In this document: in pieces, positions 17,038 through 26,334 of the stretch | Numbering within the stretch: position 1 is the stretch's first letter | How the letters are laid out: the number at the start of each line of letters is the position of its first letter | Origin: Hahella sp. CCB-MM4 | GTDB taxonomy: Bacteria; Pseudomonadota; Gammaproteobacteria; Pseudomonadales; Oleiphilaceae | Reading direction: 5' to 3' | DNA: 64,000 nt | NCBI RefSeq assembly: GCF_002260525.1 | Contig: NZ_MRYI01000002.1 | Coordinates: forward strand, 248,001 to 312,000 | Made by a program: the position numbers and the translations under genes | Notes under the pieces: model-generated | What the model was told of the DNA's origin: nothing | The model's database searches: none | Seen by the model: only the letters and a program-made list of their open reading frames with translations

Positions 17038-17502
17038 CTAGACACGCATCAAGTTAGCGCTTCCGACAGCTGATTCCTGCCGGGAGGACGCATCCGAAGC
17101 CCCCGATTGATTGTCTTGAAGAAATGAACTCAGCCATTCAGTCCTATCTATTACGAGTGCCAGAGCGGCATAAAAATCTTCTTCCAGCATAGGACCGGAG
17201 GGTACCACCAACAGCAGCACCAAATGGTCCGTCCGCTCGTCCAGGGTCAGGACGAGGCTGTATTGGCCAGCCAGGATGAAGTTCAATTTAAGCGCTTCGC
17301 GTAGTAATAGTGTCGCCCCCTCTTTGGCCGATGAGACCTGAGCCACTGGAGAGTAGATTAAGAGCTTCTCTTCCTGCTCTAGATATTCCACGAAGTATTC
17401 AAGGCCACTTGTAGTAACAATGCATCTTGAGCTGTGTTCATCCAATGAACAGTCGTCATCGCCGACTTGTTGTAGCCACTCAATGAGATCGTTTTTAGTC
17501 AT
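17038..17502 (-). CDS. CesT-family T3SS chaperone (partner of effector candidate 1)
   Basis: A 154-residue acidic protein. The start at 17502 follows GGAG at 6 nt; the longer frame to 17577 lacks a good site. It shows the class I fold: DLIEWLQQVG helix, strand ECIV-like CIVTTSGLEYFVEYLEQE, then LLLREALKLNFILAGQYSLVLTLD and a C-terminal helix. Class I chaperones bind the N-terminal part of one or a few effectors and deliver them to the ATPase. Confidence 0.75.
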   Translation of the reverse strand: MTKNDLIEWLQQVGDDDCSLDEHSSRCIVTTSGLEYFVEYLEQEEKLLIYSPVAQVSSAKEGATLLLREALKLNFILAGQYSLVLTLDERTDHLVLLLVVPSGPMLEEDFYAALALVIDRTEWLSSFLQDNQSGASDASSRQESAVGSANLMRV

Positions 17503-17802
17503 CGCTTTCTCCAAGTCGAAGTAGAGCCATGACTTCTTCAGCCTGAAAAAGGCAAGTAGGCTCTGATTAGATTTCAACTTAGGGGGTAAGAAACAGGAAA
17601 AGAATAGGCCTCTAAGACTATTTTTTAATCAATACCGATGCCCGAATTTCACTGGGTGAGAGGTGAGAGGGTCGCTTAAATGATTCACTTCATAGGCAAC
17701 ACTTATTTCCCCAAGATGAAGAACACTTATTGCCATGCATGACAACTGCATGTGCATTTAGACAGGACCCCAAGCTAAATGCACATGTCTGGTTCTTGCT
17801 GA
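17503..17802. other. Promoter region of the chaperone/effector 1 operon
   Basis: No gene is seen. On the coding (minus) strand a pyrimidine-rich CCCTCTCACCTCTCACCC lies about 160-175 bp upstream of the chaperone start, similar in character to C-rich stretches before other T3SS operons in the window. Its role is unproven. Confidence 0.3.
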
Positions 17803-18195
17803 TTACTCGGGAGCGGGAAGATTGGTGTTAAAGATGTCACGGTGCAGTTTCCATTGCCCCGCTACTTGTTTCCAGACCACGATATACTTGCCTTCGTCGA
17901 CCACCTGACCTCCCTCGATCTCCAGAGAGTATTTGCCAACCTCATAAGCGAGATCACCGCTACCCTCCACTTCCAGAGTATCCAGATTCATAGCGATGAT
18001 ACCCATATCCATAAAAGACTGAAATGCGGCCTGAATTGCTTGCCTGCCTGTCAGGAAATCGTTGTGAGGAGCCATAAGTTGGGCATTTTCCGTATAGAAA
18101 GCACTAATGCCGGCGGAATCCCCCTGACTAAAGGTAGCCATGAATTCTTTTTCCATCGCCAAGATAGCGTTGTAGATTTCCGTTGAACCATTCAT
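17803..18195 (-). CDS. SnoaL-like/DUF4440 NTF2-fold protein
   Basis: A 130-residue protein. The ATG at 18195 follows GGAGG at 5 nt, better than a GTG at 18207. It has the family pattern: an N-terminal helix ending in FSQGDSAGISAFYTENAQLM, GRQAIQAAFQSF, strands LEVEGSGDLAYEVGKYSLE, and a final WKQVAGQWKLHRDIFN. Such proteins include ketosteroid-isomerase-like enzymes and binding proteins; the substrate cannot be deduced. A second SnoaL-like gene lies at 24750. Confidence 0.8.
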   Translation of the reverse strand: MNGSTEIYNAILAMEKEFMATFSQGDSAGISAFYTENAQLMAPHNDFLTGRQAIQAAFQSFMDMGIIAMNLDTLEVEGSGDLAYEVGKYSLEIEGGQVVDEGKYIVVWKQVAGQWKLHRDIFNTNLPAPE

Positions 18196-18210
18196 ATTGA
18201 CCTCCACGCC

Positions 18211-18250
18211 CTATAAACCTTGAACACAACCCATAAACCTTGAACACAAC
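18211..18250 (+). repeat. 20-bp direct tandem repeat
   Basis: Units 18211-18230 and 18231-18250 share TATAAACCTTGAACACAAC-like sequence with one difference. They lie 16 bp upstream of the SnoaL-like gene start, in its promoter. Confidence 0.75.
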
Positions 18251-18440
18251 CCAGCTGTTTTATTGCTTGTCCTGCATTGCCGGGAGCCTCTCAGCACAAT
18301 AGTTCACTTAATGATCAATTCTGCTTTATCAATTTATGGTTTATGGATATGGAGATTACAAGTTCAGCCGGAATAAATAATTGTTTAAAGCATGTTCTTC
18401 TCCCACGTCTTACCTGTAAGGCGGCTCCATCGAATTTACC

Positions 18441-18486
18441 CCTGAACCTAACCTCCCAAGTAGCCTGAGCCTAACCTCCCAAGTAG
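18441..18486 (+). repeat. 23-bp direct tandem repeat
   Basis: Two units sharing CCTAACCTCCCAAGTAG and differing only near the start (CCTGAA versus CCTGAG). Confidence 0.7.
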
Positions 18487-18490
18487 ATAG

Positions 18491-18540
18491 CAGCTGGCTT
18501 CAAACCAGCTGAAATCAAGCTGTTTCAGCTTCTTTTATTT
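18491..18540 (+). terminator. Two mutually exclusive hairpins with T-rich tail
   Basis: Hairpin A pairs CAGCTGG (18491-18497) with CCAGCTG (18505-18511). Hairpin B pairs GCTGAAA (18508-18514) with TTTCAGC (18523-18529) and is followed by TTCTTTTATTT. They share bases 18508-18511 and cannot form together. This could be an attenuator or simply a terminator for an unseen transcript. Confidence 0.35.
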
Positions 18541-18971
18541 GAGATGCAACAATCACAAACACAATGCCTCAGAAAGTGATACCATGAGTCAGCTTAGGGA
18601 AGACTAATGAGTGTAACCGTTCGGACATCTCGACAGATCATACTTGGAATGGAACCATCTACCAGCCGCTGAATACGATCTTCGTCTGATTCGTCACGGA
18701 AACTCAGAGCAGGAAAATTCCGCCTATTCGCCTCACAGGTGTCGAAATCTATCAAGGTTATCCGACTATATGATATATCCCATATCTCTGGGGCGAATTC
18801 AGTATGTGTGCAGATTCTGGCTTTTGGCCTGCTGTGCCATGGAGTTTAATCATCTGGAGTCTTCCGGCAGCACCGCCAGGCGCTGCTTGGATTAACCGGC
18901 GGAGGCCGGGGTTCGTGTTTTTGGGATACGAATAACAATTTTTCGAACTCTCTATGCAGGGGAATGTGCAT

Positions 18972-20132
18972 ATGTTTAAAAAACTGCTTTTAGCACTCGC
19001 CGGTACGGTGGTCGTCGCGATCATTGTCGGGGGTATTGTCGGCATCAAGCTGAATCAGTTTGAAGCCATGCAAACCGCCGGTGCCAATATGGTCATGCCA
19101 CCAACACCGGTAAACGCTTTTACTGTCGAGCGGGTGCAATGGCAACCGCGGATTTCCATGGTCGGTTCTGTTAAGCCTGTCCAGGGCACCATGATCAATA
19201 CCGAGATTGAAGGTACGGTGCGGGAGATCAAATTCACCGCCGGTACTGAGGTCAAGGCCGGTGATATCCTGGTACAGTTTGATGACCGGATTGAACAAGC
19301 CGAGCTTCACGAAGCTGAGGTAGCACTTGATTGGGCCCGGTTAACATTGGCCAGATCCAAAGAGCTCAATAAAACTCGCAATATTTCCCAGTCAGAATTG
19401 GACAATGCCGAAAATGAAGTGAAACAGGCAGAGGCCCGGCTGGACTATTTTCGGGCGGTGATTGATAAAAAGACCCTGCGGGCGCCCTTTAACGGTCGTC
19501 TGGGAATACGCCAGATCAGTGTCGGCGAATTTCTGTCGAAAGGCACTCCGGTAGTTTCTCTGCAATCCCTGGATCCTGTGTATGTGGAATTCTCCCTTTC
19601 ACAGCGGCATTTAGGCGAATTGTCGAACGGATTGAAAGTGAAGGTTTCTTCTGATGCCTATCCGCAGCAGAAGTTCGAAGGTATTGTTTCCGCATTCAAC
19701 CCGGATATCGACCCCAACACTCGTAATGTCCGTGTTCAGGCCTCCCTGGATAACCCGGATCATCGTTTGCGTCCCGGGATGTTCGTATCAGTGGATATGG
19801 TTCTGGCCCACTCTCTTGATGTGCTCTTTATCCCGTCAACAGCGGTGCTACACAGCCCTTACGGTGATGCCGTCTATGTCATTGAAGAGGGAGGCACAGA
19901 AAACGCAGAAGGCGAAGCAGCAGCCGAATCCGGCTCACAGCTGGTGATCAGCCAGCGCCTGGTTCGTTTGGGCGAGCGTCAGGGTGACTTCGTGATTGTG
20001 GAGGATGGTATAAAAGCCGGCGACCGTATTGTGTCCACGGGGGCTTTCAAGCTTGCCCCGGGCATGTCCGTGTTGATCGACAATACGCTTGCTCCTGATT
20101 TCAAACTGGAACCCAAACCGAAGAATACCTGA
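18972..20132 (+). CDS. RND efflux periplasmic adaptor (HlyD/AcrA family)
   Basis: A 386-residue protein from the ATG at 18972 (AGGGGA 8 nt upstream; the ATG at 18954 has no site). An N-terminal membrane anchor (LLLALAGTVVVAIIVGGIVG) is followed by the lipoyl/barrel-sandwich halves (GTVREIKFTAGTEVKAGDIL and LRAPFNGRLGIRQISVGEF), a coiled-coil hairpin between them, and the beta-barrel domain. It bridges the pump encoded next to an outer-membrane channel, which is not in this window. Confidence 0.93.
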   Translation: MFKKLLLALAGTVVVAIIVGGIVGIKLNQFEAMQTAGANMVMPPTPVNAFTVERVQWQPRISMVGSVKPVQGTMINTEIEGTVREIKFTAGTEVKAGDILVQFDDRIEQAELHEAEVALDWARLTLARSKELNKTRNISQSELDNAENEVKQAEARLDYFRAVIDKKTLRAPFNGRLGIRQISVGEFLSKGTPVVSLQSLDPVYVEFSLSQRHLGELSNGLKVKVSSDAYPQQKFEGIVSAFNPDIDPNTRNVRVQASLDNPDHRLRPGMFVSVDMVLAHSLDVLFIPSTAVLHSPYGDAVYVIEEGGTENAEGEAAAESGSQLVISQRLVRLGERQGDFVIVEDGIKAGDRIVSTGAFKLAPGMSVLIDNTLAPDFKLEPKPKNT

Positions 20133-20146
20133 TAGGCCAGCATCCC

Positions 20147-23100
20147 ATGAAAGCGTTTACCGATATTTTCGTAAAGCGTCCGGTTCTGGCATTGGTGGTT
20201 AACATCATCATTATCATTGCCGGTATCCAGTCCTGGAATTCTCTCAGCGTGCGCCAGTATCCACAAAGTGAGAACGCCACGGTGACCATCGCAACCCAAT
20301 ATGTGGGCGCCAGCGCCGATGTGGTACGCGGATTTGTGACCACCGCCATAGAAAGGGCTATCGCTTCTGCCGACGGCATCGATTACATCGAGTCGAAAAG
20401 CATGCTGGGGCTGTCACTAGTGACTGCCCGGCTCAAGCTCAACTATGACGCCACTAAGGCACTCGCTGATATTACCGCCAAGGTGAATCAGGTGCGCAAC
20501 GAACTGCCTGCCGGTTCGGAGTTACCTGCCATCAGCGTTCAATCTGCCGATTCCGAGTTTGCCGCCGCATATCTCAGTTTCTGGTCAGACAGCCTCTCCC
20601 AGAGCGAAATCACTGATTATCTTGTACGTGTGGTACAGCCGCGCCTGTCAGCCCTGACAGGTGTCCAGCGGGCCGACATTTTTGGAGCGCGTACCTTCGC
20701 CATGCGGGTATGGTTGAAACCTGACAATATGGCCGCGTTGAACGTCAGCCCGGCTCAGGTTCGACAGGCCTTGGCTGCCAACAACTACCTTGCACCGGTG
20801 GGCAGTACCAAAGGTGCCTACGTGCAGACTTACCTCACAGCCAATACTGATTTGCATAATGTCGATCAATTCAAGCAGCTGGTAGTTCGTGAAGAGAACG
20901 ACACGATCATCCGACTGCAGGACATTGCAGATGTAGAGTTAGGTGCAGAGGAATACGATACCGAAGTCAGCTTCAACGGCAAGACCGCTGTGTTCATGGG
21001 CATTTTCCCGTTACCCAACGCCAATACCATTGACGTGGTCGCGCGGATGCGCAAGGACATGGAGTCCATCAAGAGAGATCTGCCGCCCGGACTGCAAGGG
21101 GACATTGGCTACGATGCCTCGGAATATATCAGCAATGCCATCGATGAAGTGGTGGGCACCCTGACGGATACCCTGGTCATTGTGGTCATTGTGATATTCC
21201 TGTTTCTGGGGTCTATCCGTTCGGTTCTGGTACCGGTGGTTGCCATTCCTGTATCTCTGATCGGGGCTATTTTCCTGATGCAGATGTTCGGGTTTACCCT
21301 CAACCTGCTGACTTTGCTGGCAATAGTACTTTCCGTCGGGCTTGTGGTAGACGATGCCATTGTTGTCGTGGAAAACGTCGAACGCCATTTACGAGAAGGA
21401 CGCACTCCGGCTGAAGCAGCCCGGATCGGCGCACGTGAACTGGTGGGACCGGTCATCGCCATGACCATGACACTTGCCGCGGTATACACTCCGATTGGGC
21501 TACAGGGCGGCCTCACTGGCGCACTGTTCCGGGAGTTCGCGCTAACCCTCGCCGGAGCGGTGACCATTTCCGGTATCGTGGCTCTGACTCTGTCTCCGAT
21601 GATGAGCGCAAAACTGCTGCGCAGTGCCGAAAGTGAAGAACGTGGTTTCACCGGTTGGGTCAATCATCGATTCGACCGCCTGCGGGACCTATACGGAGCT
21701 GCTCTTAGTCGTATTCTCAACATCCGTCCTGCCGTCTACGCCATCTGGGCCGTCCTTAGTTTGATGGTGGTGCCGATGTATATGTTTTCACCTAATGAGC
21801 TAGCGCCACTGGAAGACCAGGGGTTCATGTTCGGCATTATTAATAATGCCGCTGACGCCTCTGCGGACCAGAAGATTCATTTTGGCCGGGCCGCTGAAAA
21901 AGTGTTTCTGGATGCACCGGAACGTGAATTGACCTTCCAGATCCTGATGTCACCTTCCGATCCCTTTGCGGCTGCATTGGGTATCGGAGGTTTCAGTGGA
22001 ATGGTGGTTAAGCCCTGGAACCAGAGAGACCGGTCCATTTCCGAAATCGTGCAGGATATGCAGGGTCAATTGAGCGGTATCCCCGGGCTACAGATCTTCG
22101 CTGCACAGCCTCCGGCGTTACCCGGCGGCAGTAACTTCCCGGTAGAATTTGTGATCACCTCTACGGCGGAGCCTGAGCAGATGCTGGAGTTTGCCCGTCA
22201 GCTACAGGCGAAAGCCATGCAGAGCGGGCTGTTCTATTTCCCACCGGACATTGACTTGAAGTATGACCAGCCACAGTCCGAAGTCGTGATCGATCATGAA
22301 AAGGTGGCGGCGCTGGGGCTGAACAATGCGCAAATCGGTGCTGACCTGAGCGCAGCTCTGGGTGGTAACTATGTTAACCGTCTCAATATGGATGGGCGGG
22401 CGTACAAGGTGATTCCCCAAGTATCCCGGGTAGAGCGACTCAATCCGGACCAGCTGAAGGACATCTATGTATCCGGACCGGATGACACATTGATGCCACT
22501 CAGTGCCGTCGCCTCGATCAAGGATACAACGGTACCTCGAACCCTCAACCGCTTCCAACAGCTCAACGCTGTAAAGCTATCCGGAATGACCGCCCAATTG
22601 GATGAGGGGCTGAAAGCACTGGAGAAAGCGGCGGCGGAGATTCTACCGGCGGGATATACCGTCAATTACACCGGTGAATCACGACAGTTGCGTACGGAAG
22701 GCGGGAAGTTCCTGCCGGCACTGGGACTAGCCATATTAATGATCTTCCTGGTACTGTCCGTGCAGTTCAATTCGTTCCGCGATCCCTTCGTGATCCTTCT
22801 GGGCTCGGTTCCATTAGCCATGTTCGGCGCGCTGATATTCACCACGCTGAAAATGCCCGACCCCAATACTCCGTTCTGGACCACCGGCTGGACCACCACC
22901 ATGAACATATATGCTCAGGTAGGGTTAGTCACATTGGTGGGCCTGATTTCCAAGAACGGTATATTGATTGTGGAGTTTGCCAACCAGTTACAGCTGCAAG
23001 GCAAGGACAAGCTCTCGGCAATACATGAAGCCGCCATGACCCGGTTGCGCCCGGTACTGATGACTTCCGTCGCGACTATCGCCGGTCACTTTCCACTTAC

Positions 23101-23287
23101 GTTAGTGGAAGGTCCTGGCGCAGCCGCCCGTAATTCGATTGGTCTGGTGCTGGTAGGCGGTATGGCGGTAGGAACCCTGTTCACGCTGTTTGTGGTTCCA
23201 TCACTGTATATGCTGATCGCAAGGCAGCATGAAGAGGGCGAGCTGGAAAGCGAACCTCTGACGCTGACAGAAAGAGTGCCTGGCTAA
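20147..23287 (+). CDS. RND multidrug efflux transporter, inner-membrane pump
   Basis: A 1046-residue protein, standard for AcrB/MexB-type pumps. It begins MKAFTDIFVKRPVLALVVNI with the first transmembrane helix, has a large periplasmic domain after TM1 and another after TM7, and carries the proton-relay motif GLVVDDAIVVVENVERHL near residue 400. It resembles the MexW/MexQ side of the HAE-1 family. The adaptor is encoded 14 bp upstream. A hairpin follows at 23301-23340. Confidence 0.95.
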   Translation: MKAFTDIFVKRPVLALVVNIIIIIAGIQSWNSLSVRQYPQSENATVTIATQYVGASADVVRGFVTTAIERAIASADGIDYIESKSMLGLSLVTARLKLNYDATKALADITAKVNQVRNELPAGSELPAISVQSADSEFAAAYLSFWSDSLSQSEITDYLVRVVQPRLSALTGVQRADIFGARTFAMRVWLKPDNMAALNVSPAQVRQALAANNYLAPVGSTKGAYVQTYLTANTDLHNVDQFKQLVVREENDTIIRLQDIADVELGAEEYDTEVSFNGKTAVFMGIFPLPNANTIDVVARMRKDMESIKRDLPPGLQGDIGYDASEYISNAIDEVVGTLTDTLVIVVIVIFLFLGSIRSVLVPVVAIPVSLIGAIFLMQMFGFTLNLLTLLAIVLSVGLVVDDAIVVVENVERHLREGRTPAEAARIGARELVGPVIAMTMTLAAVYTPIGLQGGLTGALFREFALTLAGAVTISGIVALTLSPMMSAKLLRSAESEERGFTGWVNHRFDRLRDLYGAALSRILNIRPAVYAIWAVLSLMVVPMYMFSPNELAPLEDQGFMFGIINNAADASADQKIHFGRAAEKVFLDAPERELTFQILMSPSDPFAAALGIGGFSGMVVKPWNQRDRSISEIVQDMQGQLSGIPGLQIFAAQPPALPGGSNFPVEFVITSTAEPEQMLEFARQLQAKAMQSGLFYFPPDIDLKYDQPQSEVVIDHEKVAALGLNNAQIGADLSAALGGNYVNRLNMDGRAYKVIPQVSRVERLNPDQLKDIYVSGPDDTLMPLSAVASIKDTTVPRTLNRFQQLNAVKLSGMTAQLDEGLKALEKAAAEILPAGYTVNYTGESRQLRTEGGKFLPALGLAILMIFLVLSVQFNSFRDPFVILLGSVPLAMFGALIFTTLKMPDPNTPFWTTGWTTTMNIYAQVGLVTLVGLISKNGILIVEFANQLQLQGKDKLSAIHEAAMTRLRPVLMTSVATIAGHFPLTLVEGPGAAARNSIGLVLVGGMAVGTLFTLFVVPSLYMLIARQHEEGELESEPLTLTERVPG

Positions 23288-23300
23288 CTCCCTCCATCTC

Positions 23301-23340
23301 CTCCGGACTGAACTATTTGCCTATTTAGTTATGTCCGGAG
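23301..23340 (+). terminator. Hairpin downstream of the RND pump gene
   Basis: CTCCGGAC (23301-23308) pairs perfectly with GTCCGGAG (23333-23340), with inner AACTA/TAGTT pairing. It lies 13 bp after the stop. No T-run follows, so it may be an RNA-stabilising end or Rho-dependent site. Confidence 0.4.
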
Positions 23341-23395
23341 GACTTCAACTTTACCCCTCCCCGTTGCGACGGTATGGGTCTATCTCCTCCAGCTC

Positions 23396-23475
23396 CAGTT
23401 TATCCTGGGTTCATCCGGTTTATCCTGAGCCCATCCCGTTTATCCCGAACACATCCAGTTTACCCTAAAGCCATA
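23396..23475 (+). repeat. Four 20-bp direct repeats upstream of the lipoprotein gene
   Basis: Units 23396-23415, 23416-23435, 23436-23455 and 23456-23475 each contain a GTTTAYCC core in the same phase. The spacing of about two helical turns and the position 110-190 bp before the lipoprotein start suggest an operator array or simple slippage duplication. Confidence 0.7.
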
Positions 23476-23584
23476 ATAGTGACCGATATGAGCGCCACTC
23501 GGCCATTTGGTCTATTGCGTGACTCATTGACACTTTCTTAAGCTCGTCAGGTTTTAAAAACCAGAAAAATATGAAGGAAATTAG

Positions 23585-24664
23585 ATGAGCCTCTTAAGGA
23601 CATTTTCACTGACAGCACTTTCAGTCGCCCTTGCAGCCTGTGCCAGTAAACCTGTTGACAACACTCCCAGTAATCCAACCTCCGTGCTCAAAGCAAACTA
23701 TACGTTGAACGGCCTTTATGCACCGGACTTCAGCGGCAAACAGACGGTTTACACGCGAGGGGACAGACGCCGTATCGACAGCCAGACCAATTTCGATAGC
23801 TTCCTGATGCGCTGGGCAAACAGCGACAAGAGCGATATTGCCCGGGTCGATAAGAAATTGATCTGGAATCTTGATAATGACAAGGAAAACTACCGTGAGT
23901 GCCCGATGAGCGGCTGCACAGAAGTCAGCTTGCTCGATCAGCTTAAAGATCGCACCGACTCCCAGGAAGAGGACAGCGAAGAATACGAGAGCTACGAAGA
24001 GATGGGGTGCCAGGTCACATTGGCGAGCAATGACTTTGACGTGACGCCTACTGGCAAGGAAAGAGTCATCGGCGGCCTGAATGCCCATGAATATACTGTG
24101 GAATGGAAAACAGAATTTGCAGATCAGGCAGGAAAAAAAGACACCAACCTGGTTAAGTTTGTTTTCTGGACCACAGAACCAACGGCGGATATGAACGCGG
24201 CCTGGAAGGTCAATCGCGCGTTCCAGGAATCCTATTTTGAAGAAGCCAAGAACGATCCATTGAAAAACCTTCTGGGTAAAGAAGGCTATATGGCTCTTGC
24301 TGCCTTCTCAGGCGATGTCGAAAAAACCGATGCCAAGCAATATAAAGGATTTCTAAAAGCCCTGAATAAGATCAAAGGCTACCCATTGTCCATCAAGCTC
24401 GAATGGTTTCAGCAAGCCAATGCCTGTCAGACCCAGCGCTCACCCAAGAGCAAAGAGGGCCTGGACCTGTCAAACGGACTGGAAGGAGCTGCTATGGGCA
24501 TGGTCGGGGACTTCCTGAGCAACCAGAAAGATAAGATCATTGCCGAATGGAAAAAAGACGCATTGGTTCGCTATATCTATGAAGTGACTTACGTCAGCGA
24601 AGATATGGTGAAAGACAGTGTCTTTAATGTGCCCTATGGCTATGTACTGGCTGACCGTCAGTAA
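23585..24664 (+). CDS. Lipoprotein, unknown function
   Basis: A 359-residue protein with signal peptide and lipobox LAAC (Cys19). The mature part looks like an outer-membrane-facing beta-rich protein with a TVYTRGDRRRID strand, an acidic insert (QEEDSEEYESYEEMG, about residues 122-136) and four further Cys. Related uncharacterised lipoproteins describe a substrate-binding-like fold of unknown role. It is a single-gene unit with its own promoter region (20-bp repeat array) and a strong terminator. Confidence 0.8.
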   Translation: MSLLRTFSLTALSVALAACASKPVDNTPSNPTSVLKANYTLNGLYAPDFSGKQTVYTRGDRRRIDSQTNFDSFLMRWANSDKSDIARVDKKLIWNLDNDKENYRECPMSGCTEVSLLDQLKDRTDSQEEDSEEYESYEEMGCQVTLASNDFDVTPTGKERVIGGLNAHEYTVEWKTEFADQAGKKDTNLVKFVFWTTEPTADMNAAWKVNRAFQESYFEEAKNDPLKNLLGKEGYMALAAFSGDVEKTDAKQYKGFLKALNKIKGYPLSIKLEWFQQANACQTQRSPKSKEGLDLSNGLEGAAMGMVGDFLSNQKDKIIAEWKKDALVRYIYEVTYVSEDMVKDSVFNVPYGYVLADRQ

Positions 24665-24686
24665 CAGGTTTCAGGAAGGTACCAGG

Positions 24687-24723
24687 AAACAAGTGAGGGA
24701 CGGACAGCCTCTCACTTGTTTTT
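24687..24723 (+). terminator. Rho-independent terminator of the lipoprotein gene
   Basis: AACAAGTGAG (24688-24697) pairs perfectly with CTCACTTGTT (24711-24720) and is followed by a T-run (TTGTTTTT). Its complement could also serve the convergent SnoaL-like gene. Confidence 0.85.
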
Positions 24724-24749
24724 GAATTCCTTAAGAAAGGAAGGCAGAT

Positions 24750-25109
24750 TCAGAAAGCGCCCTTCCATTGTTCGGTGTCAACGAACCACCGCTCCTCATA
24801 TATTTTGTCCCCATTGAACTTAAACAGTACAGCCAGCTGGGAACCCGCAATCTTCTGGGACTTCCACTCAACAATTGAGACCACTTCGCTCCCACCTTCG
24901 ATTTGACGTAATCCCGTGATTTCAAATCCTGGAGGGAGAATTTCCCCAATGCCATCCAAAGCAGCACGAAATGCCTGTCGCCCCTCAAGAATGTTGGTCT
25001 GCCCCGGCATGATGAAGGTCATCTCATCCTGATAATCAGCTACCAAGGCATCAAAATCACCAGTCCCAACCGCATTCCATCCTCGTTGTACGATCTCTGC
25101 TAAGCTCAT
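24750..25109 (-). CDS. SnoaL-like NTF2-fold protein
   Basis: A 119-residue protein with the SnoaL pattern: AEIVQRGWNAVGTGDFDALVADYQDE, MPGQTNILEGRQAFRAALDGI, a beta sheet through VVSIVEWKSQKIAGSQLAVLFKF, and the final YEERWFVD. It is only distantly similar to the one at 17803. The substrate is unknown. Confidence 0.82.
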   Translation of the reverse strand: MSLAEIVQRGWNAVGTGDFDALVADYQDEMTFIMPGQTNILEGRQAFRAALDGIGEILPPGFEITGLRQIEGGSEVVSIVEWKSQKIAGSQLAVLFKFNGDKIYEERWFVDTEQWKGAF

Positions 25110-25390
25110 TTTTCGTGTGCTCCTCTATTAGCGTCTGCTCATACAGCCTGATAGCCACTCGGTCATCATCAGTATGAGCAGGCCCTGGTCATTGTGTATG
25201 TGCTTTGCCCTCACCACCCCGGGAACAGTTATCCGTTACCTTTATACGTAGCGCCTGTTCAGACACCACTTCATTTTTCAGGTATACAGTTGCTTTAAAA
25301 GCATAGAACACAAATCCATCGATAGGTAATCATGAATCAGCGGCGATATTCTTACGCCGTCGGAACTGGAATGCCCATATCCAAAGTCGT
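25110..25390. other. Intergenic region
   Basis: About 280 bp between the SnoaL-like gene start and the end of effector candidate 2. No gene or clear signal is visible. It must contain the promoter of the SnoaL-like gene. Confidence 0.4.
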
Positions 25391-26332
25391 TCATCCCAGA
25401 AGTTGAAATTCGTCCATATTGGCGGGGAACCTCATCAATGACCAATGCAGCCCCATGTCGTTGGCCAGTTTGTATCCTGCACATGAACGTGCCCGCCCTT
25501 CATTGAAGGATCCTTGCCAGCCGCCCCATTCCGCCAAATCCAGCCCCTCGGTTAAAATACGATTCGCATAATTTTCCGTACGTTGATATCCGGAGAGCCC
25601 ATCATTATCATCCCATGCCCCCCTGATCTGGTCCTTCCTCAACAAATCAACTTCCACATCACGAATGCTCTTTGGTAATGGCAAGAACTGCCATTCTTTG
25701 TTCTCCATCCCATTGGCGATGACTTTATAGGGTATTTCAGCCGCACCGAATAAATTACTCCATTGGGTAAGGTCAATTCCCGATCCTTCAGCCCGATGTT
25801 CCAGAGCCAGCATCTCAACAAACTTCTCACGAATCTCCGGACGCATTCGGTTCAGGCAGTCTACAGCTTTATGGAATTCATCATTGTTTGCTTCCTTGCC
25901 TCCAGTTCCTATAGTCGTAAGAATTCGGAGTCGGCTTTCCGCCGCGATAATTAGCTGACGTTTGTCCGGGTTAGCGCCGATGATGTTTGTCTTTGGGGGA
26001 GTAGCTTTAGGGAATAACCTGCTTAAGAATCCTTTCTTACTCTGAACCTCTCCTACATTGTCTGCAGCTACAGCGTGCTCTCTGAATTCTGGCTCCGCCG
26101 ATCCGAACAGCAGATCCTTCTTACTCTCTACAAGAGTTTCATAGATATTTTCATTTAGCTGCTCATTGCTGGCAGTCCTTGGAATATTGCCTACCAGACC
26201 AGGAGCAACATGACGATCGTCAGCAGCGGGATTCCTATTCCCCTCAACGTGAAGATGATCTTCTCCTACATTATTTGCCACCTCATGCATAGGATTAGTG
26301 GCCTGTCCATTATTTACCGGTATGGTTCCCAT
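25391..26332 (-). CDS. Candidate T3SS effector 2
   Basis: A 313-residue protein of no recognised family, encoded 2 bp downstream of a CesT-type chaperone. The N-terminus is polar and rich in Asn, Gly and Pro, as expected for a T3SS signal and chaperone-binding region; no Sec signal is present. The region after residue 110 looks folded and helical (AAESRLRILTTIGTGG, RMRPEIREKFVEMLALEH). The C-terminal third is rich in Trp, Gly and Asp (AEWGGWQGSFNEGRARSCAG). No catalytic motif can be assigned. Confidence 0.6.
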   Translation of the reverse strand: MGTIPVNNGQATNPMHEVANNVGEDHLHVEGNRNPAADDRHVAPGLVGNIPRTASNEQLNENIYETLVESKKDLLFGSAEPEFREHAVAADNVGEVQSKKGFLSRLFPKATPPKTNIIGANPDKRQLIIAAESRLRILTTIGTGGKEANNDEFHKAVDCLNRMRPEIREKFVEMLALEHRAEGSGIDLTQWSNLFGAAEIPYKVIANGMENKEWQFLPLPKSIRDVEVDLLRKDQIRGAWDDNDGLSGYQRTENYANRILTEGLDLAEWGGWQGSFNEGRARSCAGYKLANDMGLHWSLMRFPANMDEFQLLG

Positions 26333-26334
26333 AG

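Larger units (their letters stand above)
18251..18953. other. Long intergenic region before the RND operon
   Basis: About 700 bp without a supportable gene; short frames show no protein character. It holds a 23-bp tandem repeat (18441-18463 and 18464-18486) and two overlapping hairpins (18491-18511 and 18508-18529) ahead of a T-rich stretch. No efflux regulator gene is found here, although one commonly sits next to RND operons. Confidence 0.45.

Noticed and set aside
18644..18895. 83-codon plus-strand frame upstream of the RND adaptor
   Set aside because: Composition is not protein-like and there is no supporting ribosome site.
21109..21663. 184-codon minus-strand frame inside the RND pump gene
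   Set aside because: Ser/Arg/Thr-rich shadow opposite a highly conserved coding region.
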